A stretch of DNA of 18,113 bases from CAZCBD01 sp964496755 (GTDB lineage: Bacteria; Bacteroidota; Ignavibacteria; Ignavibacteriales; Melioribacteraceae), in contig CAZCBD010000032.1 in the NCBI GenBank assembly GCA_964496755.1, forward strand, positions 1 to 18,113. The letters are read 5' to 3'. Position 1 is the stretch's first letter, and the number at the start of each line of letters is the position of its first letter. The notes under the pieces were generated by a model that did not search any database, had not been told where the DNA came from, and saw only the letters and a list, made by a program, of their open reading frames with translations. Of this stretch, positions 6,134 through 15,190 are shown piece by piece. A program made the translations under genes and the position numbers.

Positions 6134-6511
6134 ATGTCAGAAAAAATAGCTAAGATAGTAGAAGATATCAAAGCTTTAACAATGGTTGAAGCAGCTGAAT
6201 TAAAAACTGCATTAGAAGATGAATTTGGTGTAACTGCAGCTGCTCCTGTAATGATGGCTGCCGGTGCTGCTCCTGCTGCTGGTGCTGCAGAAGAAGAAAA
6301 AACTGAATTTGATGTTATTTTAGCCGGTATTGGCGACAAAAAAATTAATGTAATTAAAGTAGTTAGAACTCATACAGGTTTAGGCCTTAAAGAAGCTAAA
6401 GAATTAGTTGATTCTGCTCCAAAAGCGGTTAAAGAAGCTGTTTCTAAAGATGAAGCTGAAAAAATTAAAGCTGAATTAGAAGAAGCAGGTGCAACTGTAG
6501 AATTAAAATAA
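6134..6511 (+). CDS. rplL: 50S ribosomal protein L7/L12
   Basis: This 125-residue protein has an N-terminal dimerisation helix (residues 1-30), an alanine-rich hinge at about 34-52, and the C-terminal factor-binding domain with VIKVVRTHTGLGLKEAKELV and ending ELEEAGATVELK. It forms the flexible stalk that recruits and activates EF-Tu, EF-G and other translational GTPases, two of which are encoded at the end of this window. The ATG at 6134 is preceded by GGGAGA at 6121-6126, a strong site fitting its high expression. The length is standard. Confidence 0.97.
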   Translation: MSEKIAKIVEDIKALTMVEAAELKTALEDEFGVTAAAPVMMAAGAAPAAGAAEEEKTEFDVILAGIGDKKINVIKVVRTHTGLGLKEAKELVDSAPKAVKEAVSKDEAEKIKAELEEAGATVELK

Positions 6512-6537
6512 TTCTTAGATTAAATAAAAATTTCATG

Positions 6538-6578
6538 CAAAAGTGGTAAGACGGCTAAATCCGTACTTATCACTTTTG
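6538..6578 (+). promoter_or_regulatory. Long hairpin in the rplL-rpoB gap: probable attenuator or RNase III site
   Basis: Three paired segments form one stem of 17 bp. CAAAAGTG at 6538-6545 pairs with CACTTTTG at 6571-6578; GTAAG at 6546-6550 pairs with CTTAT at 6566-6570 (one G-U); ACGG at 6551-6554 pairs with CCGT at 6561-6564. A6565 is bulged and the loop is six bases. A short TTTAATTT follows. In E. coli the same gap holds an attenuator and an RNase III cut site that lower rpoBC expression relative to rplL. The structure is seen directly; the role is inferred from position. Confidence 0.65.
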
Positions 6579-6618
6579 TTTAATTTATAAAGGTTTATTA
6601 CCTGTTCATATTTTTTAT

Positions 6619-6624
6619 GGGAGG
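6619..6624 (+). promoter_or_regulatory. Shine-Dalgarno sequence that sets the TTG start of rpoB
   Basis: GGGAGG ends six bases before the TTG at 6631. No ATG or GTG in the rpoB frame lies near it, and the ATG at 6617-6619 is in another frame. The TTG start is therefore well supported. Confidence 0.85.
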
Positions 6625-6630
6625 TTTGGA

Positions 6631-9600
6631 TTGAATAGTAAGAAAAATAAAAGAATTTCTTTTGCAAAAATAAAACCTGCAGTTGAAACTCCGCATTTAT
6701 TAAACATTCAAGTAGAATCGTTCGAAGAGTTCTTGCAATTACACATTAACCCTGACGAGCGTGAAAACAAAGGTCTGCAAGCCGTATTTAATGCTAATTT
6801 TCCTATTCTTGATAATAAGGAATTTTTTAGGCTTGATTTTATTAATTATTATATTGAAAAACCCCGATTTTCAATAACAGAATGCGAGGAAAGAGGCCTT
6901 TCTTTTAGCGTTCCATTAAAAGCAAAATTGCGTTTGTCAACTAAGGATGAAGAAACAGAAGAATTTGTGAATTCTGTAGAACAAGAAGTTTATCTTGGTA
7001 ACTTACCTTTTATGACGGAAAAAGGAACTTTTGTAATTAATGGTGCAGAAAGAGTTATCGTTAGCCAGCTACATCGTTCTCCGGGCGTTGCGTTTTCGCA
7101 AACTGTCCATCCAAACGGCACTCCCATTTTTTCAGCTAGAATTATTCCTTTTAGAGGTTCTTGGGTGGAATTTGCTACCGATATTAATCATATTCTTTAT
7201 GTTTATATTGATAGACGGAAAAAATTCCCCTCAACTACTTTACTCAGAGCATTGGGGTATGAAACCGATGCAGAAATCTTAAATTTATTCAATCTGGTAG
7301 AAACAGTTAGAGTTAAAGATTTAGATTTTGATAAACATATAGGCCGCGTTGCTGCTTCGGATGTTATCGACATGAATACCGGCGAAATATTTGCCGCAAA
7401 AGAAGAAGCGCTAACCGAGGATGTAATTAACGAGATTTTGGCTTCTACAATTGAAGAAATTGAATTGATTACAGATAATACCAGTCCGGAACAAGATTTA
7501 ATTTTAAATACATTAAAGAAAGATACTTCGCAGTCAAAAGAAGAAGCCTTATTCGCTATTTATCGTCAATTACGATCAGGCGAATCTCCTGATGTTGATA
7601 CTGCCGAAGCATTAATAGATAAATTGTTTTTTAACGACAAACGTTACGATTTAGGTGAAGTTGGTCGTTTTAGAATGAACGATAAATTGGGATTAGATAT
7701 TCCCACTGATGTTACCGTCCTTACAAATGATGATATTTTGGCAATTATGAAGAATATCATTTTAATGAAAAAAGGTGAAATTAGCGTTGATGATATTGAC
7801 CACTTAGGTAACAGAAGAGTACGAACAGTTGGTGAACAACTTCAACAACAATTTAATATTGGTTTGGCTAGAATGGCGCGTACCATAAAAGAAAGAATGA
7901 ATATGCGCGACAATGAAAATATGCAGCCTCAGGATTTGGTTAATGCAAGAACTATTACAAGTGTAATAAATGCATTTTTCGGCACAAACCAATTGTCACA
8001 ATTTATGGATCAAACAAATCCATTATCGGAATTGACCCATAAAAGAAGAATATCTGCTTTGGGTCCGGGCGGGCTAACTAGAGAAAGAGCTGGTTTTGAG
8101 GTTCGCGACGTTCACCATACGCACTATGGACGCTTATGCCCGATTGAAACACCCGAAGGACCGAACATCGGTTTGATTTCTTCCTTAACAATTTTTGCTC
8201 GCGTTAATGGATACGGATTTTTAGAAGCACCGTATCGGAAAGTAAAAAACGGAGTTGTAACAAAAAAAGTTGAATACCTTAGTGCAGACCAAGAAGATGA
8301 ATATACAATTGCACAAGCAAATGCACCGATTGACGAGCAGGGAAAATTTTTAAATGATAGAGTAAAATGTAGAAATAAAGGCGAATTCCCGGTTGTAACA
8401 CCGGAAAATGTTGACTACATGGATGTTGCCCCATCGCAAATTGTAAGTGTTGCGGCTTCATTAATTCCTTTCTTAGAGCATGATGATGCTAACCGCGCAT
8501 TAATGGGCTCTAACATGCAACGTCAGGCAGTACCTCTTCTTTGTCCCGAAGCCCCGATTGTTGGAACCGGAATGGAGAAAAAAGCTGCATACGATTCACG
8601 CGGAATTGTAATTGCCGAAGATAATGGAATAGTTGAATATGCCGATGCCACAAAAATTATCGTTAAATATGATTTAGATGAAAATAGCTTCGAAGCTCTT
8701 ACATCCTTTGATGATGACAGACGTAAGACCTATTATTTAAATAAATTTTCCGGCACAAACCAAGAAACCTGCATAAATCAAAAACCTATAGTTACCACAG
8801 GTCAGAAAGTTAAAAAAGGTGATGCCTTGGCCGATGGCGCTGCAATTGATAAAGGCGAATTGGCCCTAGGTAGAAATATTTCCGTTGCATTTATGCCTTG
8901 GCGCGGATACAATTTTGAAGATGCTATTGTAATTAGCGAAAGAATTGTATATGACGATGTTTATACTTCAATCCACATCGAAGAATTTGAACTTCAAGTT
9001 CGCGAAACAAAACGTGGCGAAGAAGAATTAACCCGAGATATTCCGAATGTAAGCGAAGAAGCAACCAAGAATTTAGATGAAAACGGTATAATTCGCGAAG
9101 GTGCTACCGTTAAAGAAGGTGATATCTTAATTGGTAAAATTACGCCGAAAGGAGAAACTGACCCTACACCCGAAGAAAAATTATTGAAAGCAATTTTCGG
9201 AGATAAAGCCGGTGACGTTAAAGATGCGTCTCTAAAAGCTCCTCCCGGGCTAAAAGGGACGGTAATAAAAACTCGCCTCTTTAGCAGAAAACGCAAGGAT
9301 AGCGATTCCAAGAAAATTGAAAAAGAGCAATTGGAACAATTGGAAGTTGCTTACAGAAAAAGAAGAGACGCTTATTTAAGAAAATTAGTTCAAAAATTAA
9401 ATAAAATTTGTGTTGGCAAAACAACAACGGGAATCAGAGATTTAGATGGTTCAGTTGTTGTAAGAAGTAACACTTTAATAAAAGAATCTACATTTGAAAG
9501 TATCGAAGATGTTTCGAAATTAGATTCTACCTTAGATTGGTTTAAAGACGAAAAATTGAATCAACTGGTAAAAGCATTATACAAAAATTACTTCTTTATC

Positions 9601-10398
9601 ATATCGGATATCGAAGAAGATTTTAAACGAGAAAAACTTAAAATACATAGTGGTGATGAATTAGCACCGGGAATAGTACAGTTAGCAAAAGTTTATATTG
9701 CTAAAAAGCGTAAACTTCAGGTTGGTGACAAAATGGCCGGGCGCCATGGTAATAAAGGTGTTGTTGCTAAAGTTGTACCTGCCGAAGATATGCCGTATCA
9801 TGAAGACGGTACCCCTGTTGATATAGTTCTAAATCCACTTGGTGTACCATCTCGTATGAATATCGGACAGTTATATGAAACAGTTTTAGGTTGGGTTGGT
9901 AAAAATCTTAATCTAAAATTCGAAACCCCGATATTTGATGGTGCTACCCACAAAGATGTTGAAGAATGGCTTGAAAAAGCGGGTATTCCCGAAGGTGGCA
10001 AAGCTACGCTTTATGATGGTTTAACCGGCGACAAGTTTCACCAAAAAGTTACTTGCGGATATATTTATATGCTTAAACTAGGGCATATGATTGATGATAA
10101 ATTACACGCAAGGTCAATTGGGCCGTATTCTTTAATTACTCAACAACCACTTGGTGGTAAAGCACAATTTGGTGGCCAAAGATTTGGTGAAATGGAAGTT
10201 TGGGCGCTCGAAGGCTACGGAGCGGCTCATACTTTGCAAGAAATATTAACTGTCAAGAGTGACGATGTTACAGGTAGAGCAAAAGTCTACGAAGCGATAG
10301 TTAAAGGCGAAAACCTTACCAAACCAAGTATACCGGAAGCATTTAACGTATTGCTAAAAGAATTACAAGGCTTAGGTCTGGATATTAAGGTTAACTAG
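6631..10398 (+). CDS. rpoB: DNA-directed RNA polymerase subunit beta
   Basis: This 1255-residue protein is the beta subunit, which with beta' forms the catalytic cleft of RNA polymerase. The N-terminus NSKKNKRISFAKIKPAVETP fits Bacteroidetes/Chlorobi-type RpoB. The rifampicin region at residues 454-475 reads QLSQFMDQTNPLSELTHKRR and then IS. Asp460, His470 and Ser475 (E. coli D516, H526, S531) are the sensitive-type residues. GDKMAGRHGNKGV starts at 1032, with Lys1034 and Lys1042 matching E. coli K1065 and K1073 near the active site. The C-terminal part has GGKAQFGGQRFGEMEVWALE. A charged segment rich in K and E lies at about 885-915. The start is a TTG with a strong Shine-Dalgarno. rpoC follows after 31 bases. 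Confidence 0.98.
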   Translation: MNSKKNKRISFAKIKPAVETPHLLNIQVESFEEFLQLHINPDERENKGLQAVFNANFPILDNKEFFRLDFINYYIEKPRFSITECEERGLSFSVPLKAKLRLSTKDEETEEFVNSVEQEVYLGNLPFMTEKGTFVINGAERVIVSQLHRSPGVAFSQTVHPNGTPIFSARIIPFRGSWVEFATDINHILYVYIDRRKKFPSTTLLRALGYETDAEILNLFNLVETVRVKDLDFDKHIGRVAASDVIDMNTGEIFAAKEEALTEDVINEILASTIEEIELITDNTSPEQDLILNTLKKDTSQSKEEALFAIYRQLRSGESPDVDTAEALIDKLFFNDKRYDLGEVGRFRMNDKLGLDIPTDVTVLTNDDILAIMKNIILMKKGEISVDDIDHLGNRRVRTVGEQLQQQFNIGLARMARTIKERMNMRDNENMQPQDLVNARTITSVINAFFGTNQLSQFMDQTNPLSELTHKRRISALGPGGLTRERAGFEVRDVHHTHYGRLCPIETPEGPNIGLISSLTIFARVNGYGFLEAPYRKVKNGVVTKKVEYLSADQEDEYTIAQANAPIDEQGKFLNDRVKCRNKGEFPVVTPENVDYMDVAPSQIVSVAASLIPFLEHDDANRALMGSNMQRQAVPLLCPEAPIVGTGMEKKAAYDSRGIVIAEDNGIVEYADATKIIVKYDLDENSFEALTSFDDDRRKTYYLNKFSGTNQETCINQKPIVTTGQKVKKGDALADGAAIDKGELALGRNISVAFMPWRGYNFEDAIVISERIVYDDVYTSIHIEEFELQVRETKRGEEELTRDIPNVSEEATKNLDENGIIREGATVKEGDILIGKITPKGETDPTPEEKLLKAIFGDKAGDVKDASLKAPPGLKGTVIKTRLFSRKRKDSDSKKIEKEQLEQLEVAYRKRRDAYLRKLVQKLNKICVGKTTTGIRDLDGSVVVRSNTLIKESTFESIEDVSKLDSTLDWFKDEKLNQLVKALYKNYFFIISDIEEDFKREKLKIHSGDELAPGIVQLAKVYIAKKRKLQVGDKMAGRHGNKGVVAKVVPAEDMPYHEDGTPVDIVLNPLGVPSRMNIGQLYETVLGWVGKNLNLKFETPIFDGATHKDVEEWLEKAGIPEGGKATLYDGLTGDKFHQKVTCGYIYMLKLGHMIDDKLHARSIGPYSLITQQPLGGKAQFGGQRFGEMEVWALEGYGAAHTLQEILTVKSDDVTGRAKVYEAIVKGENLTKPSIPEAFNVLLKELQGLGLDIKVN

Positions 10399-10429
10399 TC
10401 ATTAATAATTTAATTCGAGGAGAATTTAA

Positions 10430-13400
10430 ATGAGATTTCGTACAGTAGAAAAGAAAATTACCAACATAGATAAGATGACCGTCAGCTTAGCCAGCCCTGA
10501 TGATATTCTTTCAAGGTCTCATGGCGAAGTTACTAAACCTGAAACTATTAACTATCGTTCTTTCAGACCGGAAAAAGACGGTTTGTTTTGTGAAAAGATT
10601 TTTGGGCCTGTAAAGGATTGGGAATGTGCTTGCGGTAAATATAAAGGTGTGCGATACAAAGGTATTGTTTGCGATAGATGCGGCGTTGAAGTTACATTAA
10701 AAAGTGTTCGTCGCGAAAGAATGGGACATATTAATCTTGCTGTTCCTGTTGTTCATATTTGGTTTTTCAGGGCATTGCCTTCTAAAATCGGTAATTTGCT
10801 TGGAATGACTACCAAAGAACTTGAAAAAATTATTTATTATGAATCATACGTAGTTATTAACCCGGGAACAACAGGCTTATCTAAAAAAGATTTAATATCG
10901 GAAGATCAGTACTTTGAAATTGTTGCTTCTTTGCCCCATGATAATGATGCACTTGAAAATGACGACCCCAAAAAATTTATTGCCAAAATTGGCGGTGATG
11001 CCGTTAAAACATTGTTAAAACAATTAGATATTGAAACAATATTTCTATCCCTAAAAGCACGATTAAAAGAAGAAACTTCGCAACAAAAAAGAAATGATAT
11101 TTTAAAAAGATTACGCGTTTTAGAAGCTTTTAGAGAAAAAGAAGAAAAAGTTCCGAATAAACCCGAATGGATGGTTTTAAGTGCAATTCCTGTAATTCCG
11201 CCAGAACTAAGACCTTTGGTGCCTTTAGAAGGCGGTAGATTTGCTACTTCCGATTTGAATGATCTTTATAGACGTGTAATTATTCGGAACAATAGATTAA
11301 GAAGATTAATAGATATTAAAGCTCCTGAAGTTATCTTACGAAATGAAAAAAGAATGCTTCAGGAAGCCGTTGATGCACTTTTTGATAATTCAAGAAGATC
11401 AAGTGCAGTTAGAAGTGACGGTAACAGACCTCTTAAATCCTTAAGTGATGTACTTAAAGGTAAACAAGGACGTTTTCGCCAAAACTTATTGGGTAAACGT
11501 GTTGATTATTCCGGACGTTCGGTTATTGTTGTAGGGCCGGAATTGAAATTGCACGAATGCGGTTTACCAAAGGATATGGCTGTTGAATTATATAAACCGT
11601 TTGTAATAAGAAAACTTATTGAACATGGTCATTATAAAACAGTTAAAAGTGCAAGAAAAGCTGTTGATAGAAAAGAACCGACTATTTGGGCATTATTGGA
11701 AAATATAATTAAAGGACATCCGGTATTGCTAAACCGTGCACCTACTTTGCACAGATTAGGTATTCAAGCTTTTCAGCCGAAATTAATTGACGGAAAAGCT
11801 ATTCAGTTACATCCGATGGTTTGTACCGCTTTTAATGCCGACTTTGACGGTGATCAAATGGCGGTTCACTTACCCCTTTCGTTTGAAGCAAGATTGGAAG
11901 CCTCATTATTGATGCTTAGCAGTCATAACATTTTATCGCCTCAAAACGGTTCTCCAATTGTTGTGCCTACTCAGGATATAATTCTAGGTTGCTATTATCT
12001 TACAAAAGTGAAAGAAGGTGCCAAAGGCGAAGGAAAATACTTTAGCGATCCGCAAGAGGTAATTATTGCCTTTGATAACAAAATTATAGATTTGCATGCA
12101 AAAATAAATGTAAAAATTGACGGACAGTTTATTGAAACAACAACCGGACGAGTTATCTTTAACCAAATAGTTCCGAAAGAAGTTGGTTATTTTAATGAAC
12201 TTTTAATCAAAAAAGTTTTCCGCGGATTAATATATAACATGTTCATTAAACTTGGAAATGTTGTTACCGCAAAATTTTTGGATGATTTGAAGGAATTGGG
12301 ATATAGATACTCTACCGCAGCAGGTATTTCCATTAGCTTTAGTGATATGCACATCCCCGATGAAAAAGCTAAATTAATAGATGAATCGAACCAAAAAGTG
12401 GCTTCCATAATGGAAGAACACGAAATGGGCTTAATTACAGATGCTGAAAGATACAATAAAATTATAGACGTTTGGACCCATACAACCAATAATGTTGCAA
12501 AGTCACTAATGCAAAGAATTAAATCGGACAATGACGGTTTCAACTCTCTTCACATGATGGTTGACTCCGGTGCAAGGGGTTCACAAGAACAAGTTCGACA
12601 ATTGGCCGGTATGCGTGGATTGATGATGAAACCACAAAAAACACTTACCGGATCATCCGGCGAAATCATTGAAAACCCGATTGTTGCTAACTTTAAAGAA
12701 GGGTTATCGGTACTTGAATACTTTATTTCAACTCACGGTGCCCGTAAAGGTTTGGCTGATACGGCTCTTAAAACCGCAGATGCCGGATATTTAACAAGAA
12801 GACTTTGCGACGTTGCCCAAGATGTAATTGTTTCGGAAGATGATTGCGGAACTATTCGTGGTGTTTATGTTACAGCGCTAAAAGATGGAGAAGTTGAAAG
12901 AGAACCGCTTGCCGAAAGAATCATTGGTCGTGTTGCTCAAGAAGATGTTTATGATCCAAGAACAGATGATTTGATTTGTGAAGTTGGCACATTAATCAGC
13001 GAAGAAATTGCCGATAGAATTGATGAAGCTAATCTTGATTCTGTTTACATTCGAACAGTTCTAACTTGCGAATCTCATCGTGGAGTTTGTTCAAAATGTT
13101 ACGGTAGAAACCTTACAAGCGGTAAACTGGTTGAAGTTGGAGAAGCAGTAGGTATTATTGCAGCTCAATCAATTGGTGAGCCGGGTACTCAGTTAACGTT
13201 ACGTACTTTCCACCTTGGCGGTACTTCCTCGCGTATTGCTTCACAATCGCAAGTAGAATCAAACACAGAAGGTAAAATTAAATTTGAAAAAATCAGATTT
13301 GTTGAAAAAAGCGATTTCTTAGGTACCGTAAAAGTAGTAATAGGAAGAAGGGGTATCGTTAATATTGTTGATAAAGATGACAGACAAATTAAAAGATACG

Positions 13401-14656
13401 AAATACCTTATGGTGCGGAATTACTGGTTTCCGATGATCAGGAAATAAAGAAAGGACAACCGATTTACAATCATGACCCTTATAACGCATTGATTTTAAC
13501 TGATATTGGCGGTAGAGTTTCTTTTACAGATTTAATTGATGGTGAAACTTTACAACAAGTATCAGATGAGCAAACCGGTCACGTTCAAAAGGTTGTAATT
13601 GAATCTAAAAACAAAACCCTTACACCGAGTATTGTTATAACAAGTGATGACGGTACGCAAAAAGTTTTCACGGTACCAACCGGAGCAAACATTACGATTG
13701 ATGACGGCGAAAAAGTTAAAGCCGGTACAACACTTGCTAAAATTTCGAAACAAAGCTCCAAATCAAGAGATATTACGGGTGGTTTGCCCAGAGTAACCGA
13801 ATTATTTGAAGCAAGAAGCCCGCATGACCCGGCAATAGTATCTGAAATTGAAGGTATTGTGAAATTCGGTGCAAGAAAAAAAGGTTCAAGAGTAATTATT
13901 GTTGAATCTTTAGACGGAACTATTGAAAAATCATATAATGTTCCATATGGTAAGCATATTCTTGTACAAGAAGGCGATGAAATTCCTGTGGGTGAAAAAA
14001 TTACCGATGGGCCGATTGATCCGCATGATATTTTGAAAATTAAAGGTACAAATGCTGTTCAAGAATATCTTGTTAACGAAATTCAAGATGTATATCGCTT
14101 GCAAGGTGTGAAAATTAATGATAAACACATTGAAGTTATTGTTAAACAAATGCTTCAAAAATTAAGAGTGGTTACATCGGGCGATACTGACTTTATTGAA
14201 GAAGAATTGGTGCATAAAATCACCTTTGCTCAGGAAAACGATCGAATTAATAATATGGTTGTTGTAACAGAATCCGGTGGTTCAAAGCTTCTCGAAGGCC
14301 AAAAAATACCGAGAACAAAATACAGAGAAATATCTTTAGATCTTAAGAGAAAAGAGAAAGAACCTCTAAAGGTTAGAGATGCCGAAGCAGCCACTTTTGA
14401 TAACGTACTTTTGGGTATCACTCAAGCAGCATTATCTACGGAAAGTTTTATTTCTGCAGCTTCTTTCCAAGAAACCACTAAGGTACTTACTAATGCAGCA
14501 ATTGCTGCTAAGGAAGATCATTTGACAGGCTTGAAAGAAAATGTTGTGATGGGACATCTGATTCCGGCCGGAACAGGTCTTAAAAAGTACGATAAAATCA
14601 TTATTGAACAACCTGAAGCAGATGAAACATCAGACGAAGTTAAAGTAGCTGAATGA
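10430..14656 (+). CDS. rpoC: DNA-directed RNA polymerase subunit beta'
   Basis: This 1408-residue protein is the beta' subunit. Zinc site 1 uses Cys66, Cys68, Cys81 and Cys84. The catalytic NADFDGD motif holds Asp471, Asp473 and Asp475, which bind the active-site magnesium. The bridge helix begins near residue 714 (GARGSQEQVRQLAGMRG). The trigger loop spans about 754-795 (NFKEGLSVLEYFISTHGARK). Zinc site 2 uses Cys806, Cys880, Cys887 and Cys890. All key residues are present, and the length fits the Bacteroidetes/Chlorobi group. The C-terminal tail, after the conserved omega-binding part, is acidic (EQPEADETSDEVKVAE). The ATG at 10430 is preceded by a GAGGAGA Shine-Dalgarno at 10417-10423. It is cotranscribed with rpoB. 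Confidence 0.98.
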   Translation: MRFRTVEKKITNIDKMTVSLASPDDILSRSHGEVTKPETINYRSFRPEKDGLFCEKIFGPVKDWECACGKYKGVRYKGIVCDRCGVEVTLKSVRRERMGHINLAVPVVHIWFFRALPSKIGNLLGMTTKELEKIIYYESYVVINPGTTGLSKKDLISEDQYFEIVASLPHDNDALENDDPKKFIAKIGGDAVKTLLKQLDIETIFLSLKARLKEETSQQKRNDILKRLRVLEAFREKEEKVPNKPEWMVLSAIPVIPPELRPLVPLEGGRFATSDLNDLYRRVIIRNNRLRRLIDIKAPEVILRNEKRMLQEAVDALFDNSRRSSAVRSDGNRPLKSLSDVLKGKQGRFRQNLLGKRVDYSGRSVIVVGPELKLHECGLPKDMAVELYKPFVIRKLIEHGHYKTVKSARKAVDRKEPTIWALLENIIKGHPVLLNRAPTLHRLGIQAFQPKLIDGKAIQLHPMVCTAFNADFDGDQMAVHLPLSFEARLEASLLMLSSHNILSPQNGSPIVVPTQDIILGCYYLTKVKEGAKGEGKYFSDPQEVIIAFDNKIIDLHAKINVKIDGQFIETTTGRVIFNQIVPKEVGYFNELLIKKVFRGLIYNMFIKLGNVVTAKFLDDLKELGYRYSTAAGISISFSDMHIPDEKAKLIDESNQKVASIMEEHEMGLITDAERYNKIIDVWTHTTNNVAKSLMQRIKSDNDGFNSLHMMVDSGARGSQEQVRQLAGMRGLMMKPQKTLTGSSGEIIENPIVANFKEGLSVLEYFISTHGARKGLADTALKTADAGYLTRRLCDVAQDVIVSEDDCGTIRGVYVTALKDGEVEREPLAERIIGRVAQEDVYDPRTDDLICEVGTLISEEIADRIDEANLDSVYIRTVLTCESHRGVCSKCYGRNLTSGKLVEVGEAVGIIAAQSIGEPGTQLTLRTFHLGGTSSRIASQSQVESNTEGKIKFEKIRFVEKSDFLGTVKVVIGRRGIVNIVDKDDRQIKRYEIPYGAELLVSDDQEIKKGQPIYNHDPYNALILTDIGGRVSFTDLIDGETLQQVSDEQTGHVQKVVIESKNKTLTPSIVITSDDGTQKVFTVPTGANITIDDGEKVKAGTTLAKISKQSSKSRDITGGLPRVTELFEARSPHDPAIVSEIEGIVKFGARKKGSRVIIVESLDGTIEKSYNVPYGKHILVQEGDEIPVGEKITDGPIDPHDILKIKGTNAVQEYLVNEIQDVYRLQGVKINDKHIEVIVKQMLQKLRVVTSGDTDFIEEELVHKITFAQENDRINNMVVVTESGGSKLLEGQKIPRTKYREISLDLKRKEKEPLKVRDAEAATFDNVLLGITQAALSTESFISAASFQETTKVLTNAAIAAKEDHLTGLKENVVMGHLIPAGTGLKKYDKIIIEQPEADETSDEVKVAE

Positions 14657-14663
14657 TGAAAAA

Positions 14664-14695
14664 TAGAATTACAAAAAAAAATAAATGTAATTTTA
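14664..14695 (+). terminator. AT-rich hairpin after rpoC, weak terminator candidate
   Basis: The ten bases 14664-14673 pair with 14686-14695 (one G-U) around a 12-base A-rich loop. The 3' arm ends in TTTTA rather than a long T run, so it may end the rpoBC transcript only partly. It lies just before the str-operon promoter. Confidence 0.35.
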
Positions 14696-14726
14696 GTCAA
14701 AAAACGAAAAAAGTAAAAAGCTGTGC

Positions 14727-14755
14727 TTGACAATAAATAAAAGGTTCTCTATATT
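14727..14755 (+). promoter_or_regulatory. Near-consensus sigma-70 promoter of the str operon
   Basis: TTGACA at 14727-14732 is a perfect -35 box, and TATATT at 14750-14755 matches the -10 consensus at five of six positions. The spacer is exactly 17 bases. Transcription would begin near 14762, leaving a leader of about 43 bases before the rpsL GTG. This is the best promoter in the window and marks the start of the rpsL-rpsG-fusA-tuf unit. Confidence 0.75.
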
Positions 14756-14794
14756 GAGAGTCTGAAATTTTTAAAAACTTGTAAAAATTATACT

Positions 14795-14800
14795 GGAGGA
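14795..14800 (+). promoter_or_regulatory. Shine-Dalgarno sequence that sets the GTG start of rpsL
   Basis: GGAGGA lies four bases before the GTG at 14805. The encoded protein then starts exactly where S12 starts (PTVNQLVRKGRK), so the GTG start is well supported. Confidence 0.85.
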
Positions 14801-14804
14801 ATTT

Positions 14805-15185
14805 GTGCCCACAGTAAATCAGTTAGTAAGAAAAGGTCGTAAAGTTATCGTTACGAAGAGTAAATCAAGAGCATTAGATGCTTGTCCACAGAAACGTGGT
14901 GTGTGCACAAGAGTATATACAACTACCCCTAAAAAACCTAACTCGGCTTTGCGTAAAGTTGCAAGGGTTAGATTGACAAATGGAATAGAGGTTACAGCTT
15001 ATATACCTGGTGAAGGTCATAACCTGCAAGAGCACTCTATTGTGTTGATTAGAGGTGGTAGGGTAAAAGATTTACCCGGAGTAAGATACCACATTATTCG
15101 CGGCACTTTAGATACAAGCGGTGTTGATGAAAGAAAAAAAGGAAGATCAAAATACGGTACTAAAAAACCAAAAGTTAAGAGCTAA
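14805..15185 (+). CDS. rpsL: 30S ribosomal protein S12
   Basis: This 126-residue protein has the normal S12 length. It begins (M)PTVNQLVRKGRK, contains the zinc-free CPQKRGVCTRV segment and the decoding-site loop TTPKKPNSALRKVARVRL. Lys43, Lys44 and Lys88 are present (Lys43 and Lys88 match E. coli K42 and K87), so the sites of common streptomycin-resistance changes are wild type. Asp89 in GRVKDLPGVRYH is the residue that RimO methylthiolates in other bacteria. S12 checks codon-anticodon pairing in the decoding centre. It is the first gene of the str operon, right after a strong promoter, and rpsG follows five bases later. Confidence 0.97.
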   Translation: MPTVNQLVRKGRKVIVTKSKSRALDACPQKRGVCTRVYTTTPKKPNSALRKVARVRLTNGIEVTAYIPGEGHNLQEHSIVLIRGGRVKDLPGVRYHIIRGTLDTSGVDERKKGRSKYGTKKPKVKS

Positions 15186-15190
15186 GTATT

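Noticed and set aside
6085..6339. Alanine- and serine-rich minus-strand ORF over rplL
   Set aside because: It is the antisense shadow of the alanine-rich hinge of L7/L12.
8994..9311. 105-residue minus-strand ORF inside rpoB
   Set aside because: It is a shadow of the conserved RpoB coding frame, with low-complexity composition and no start signal.
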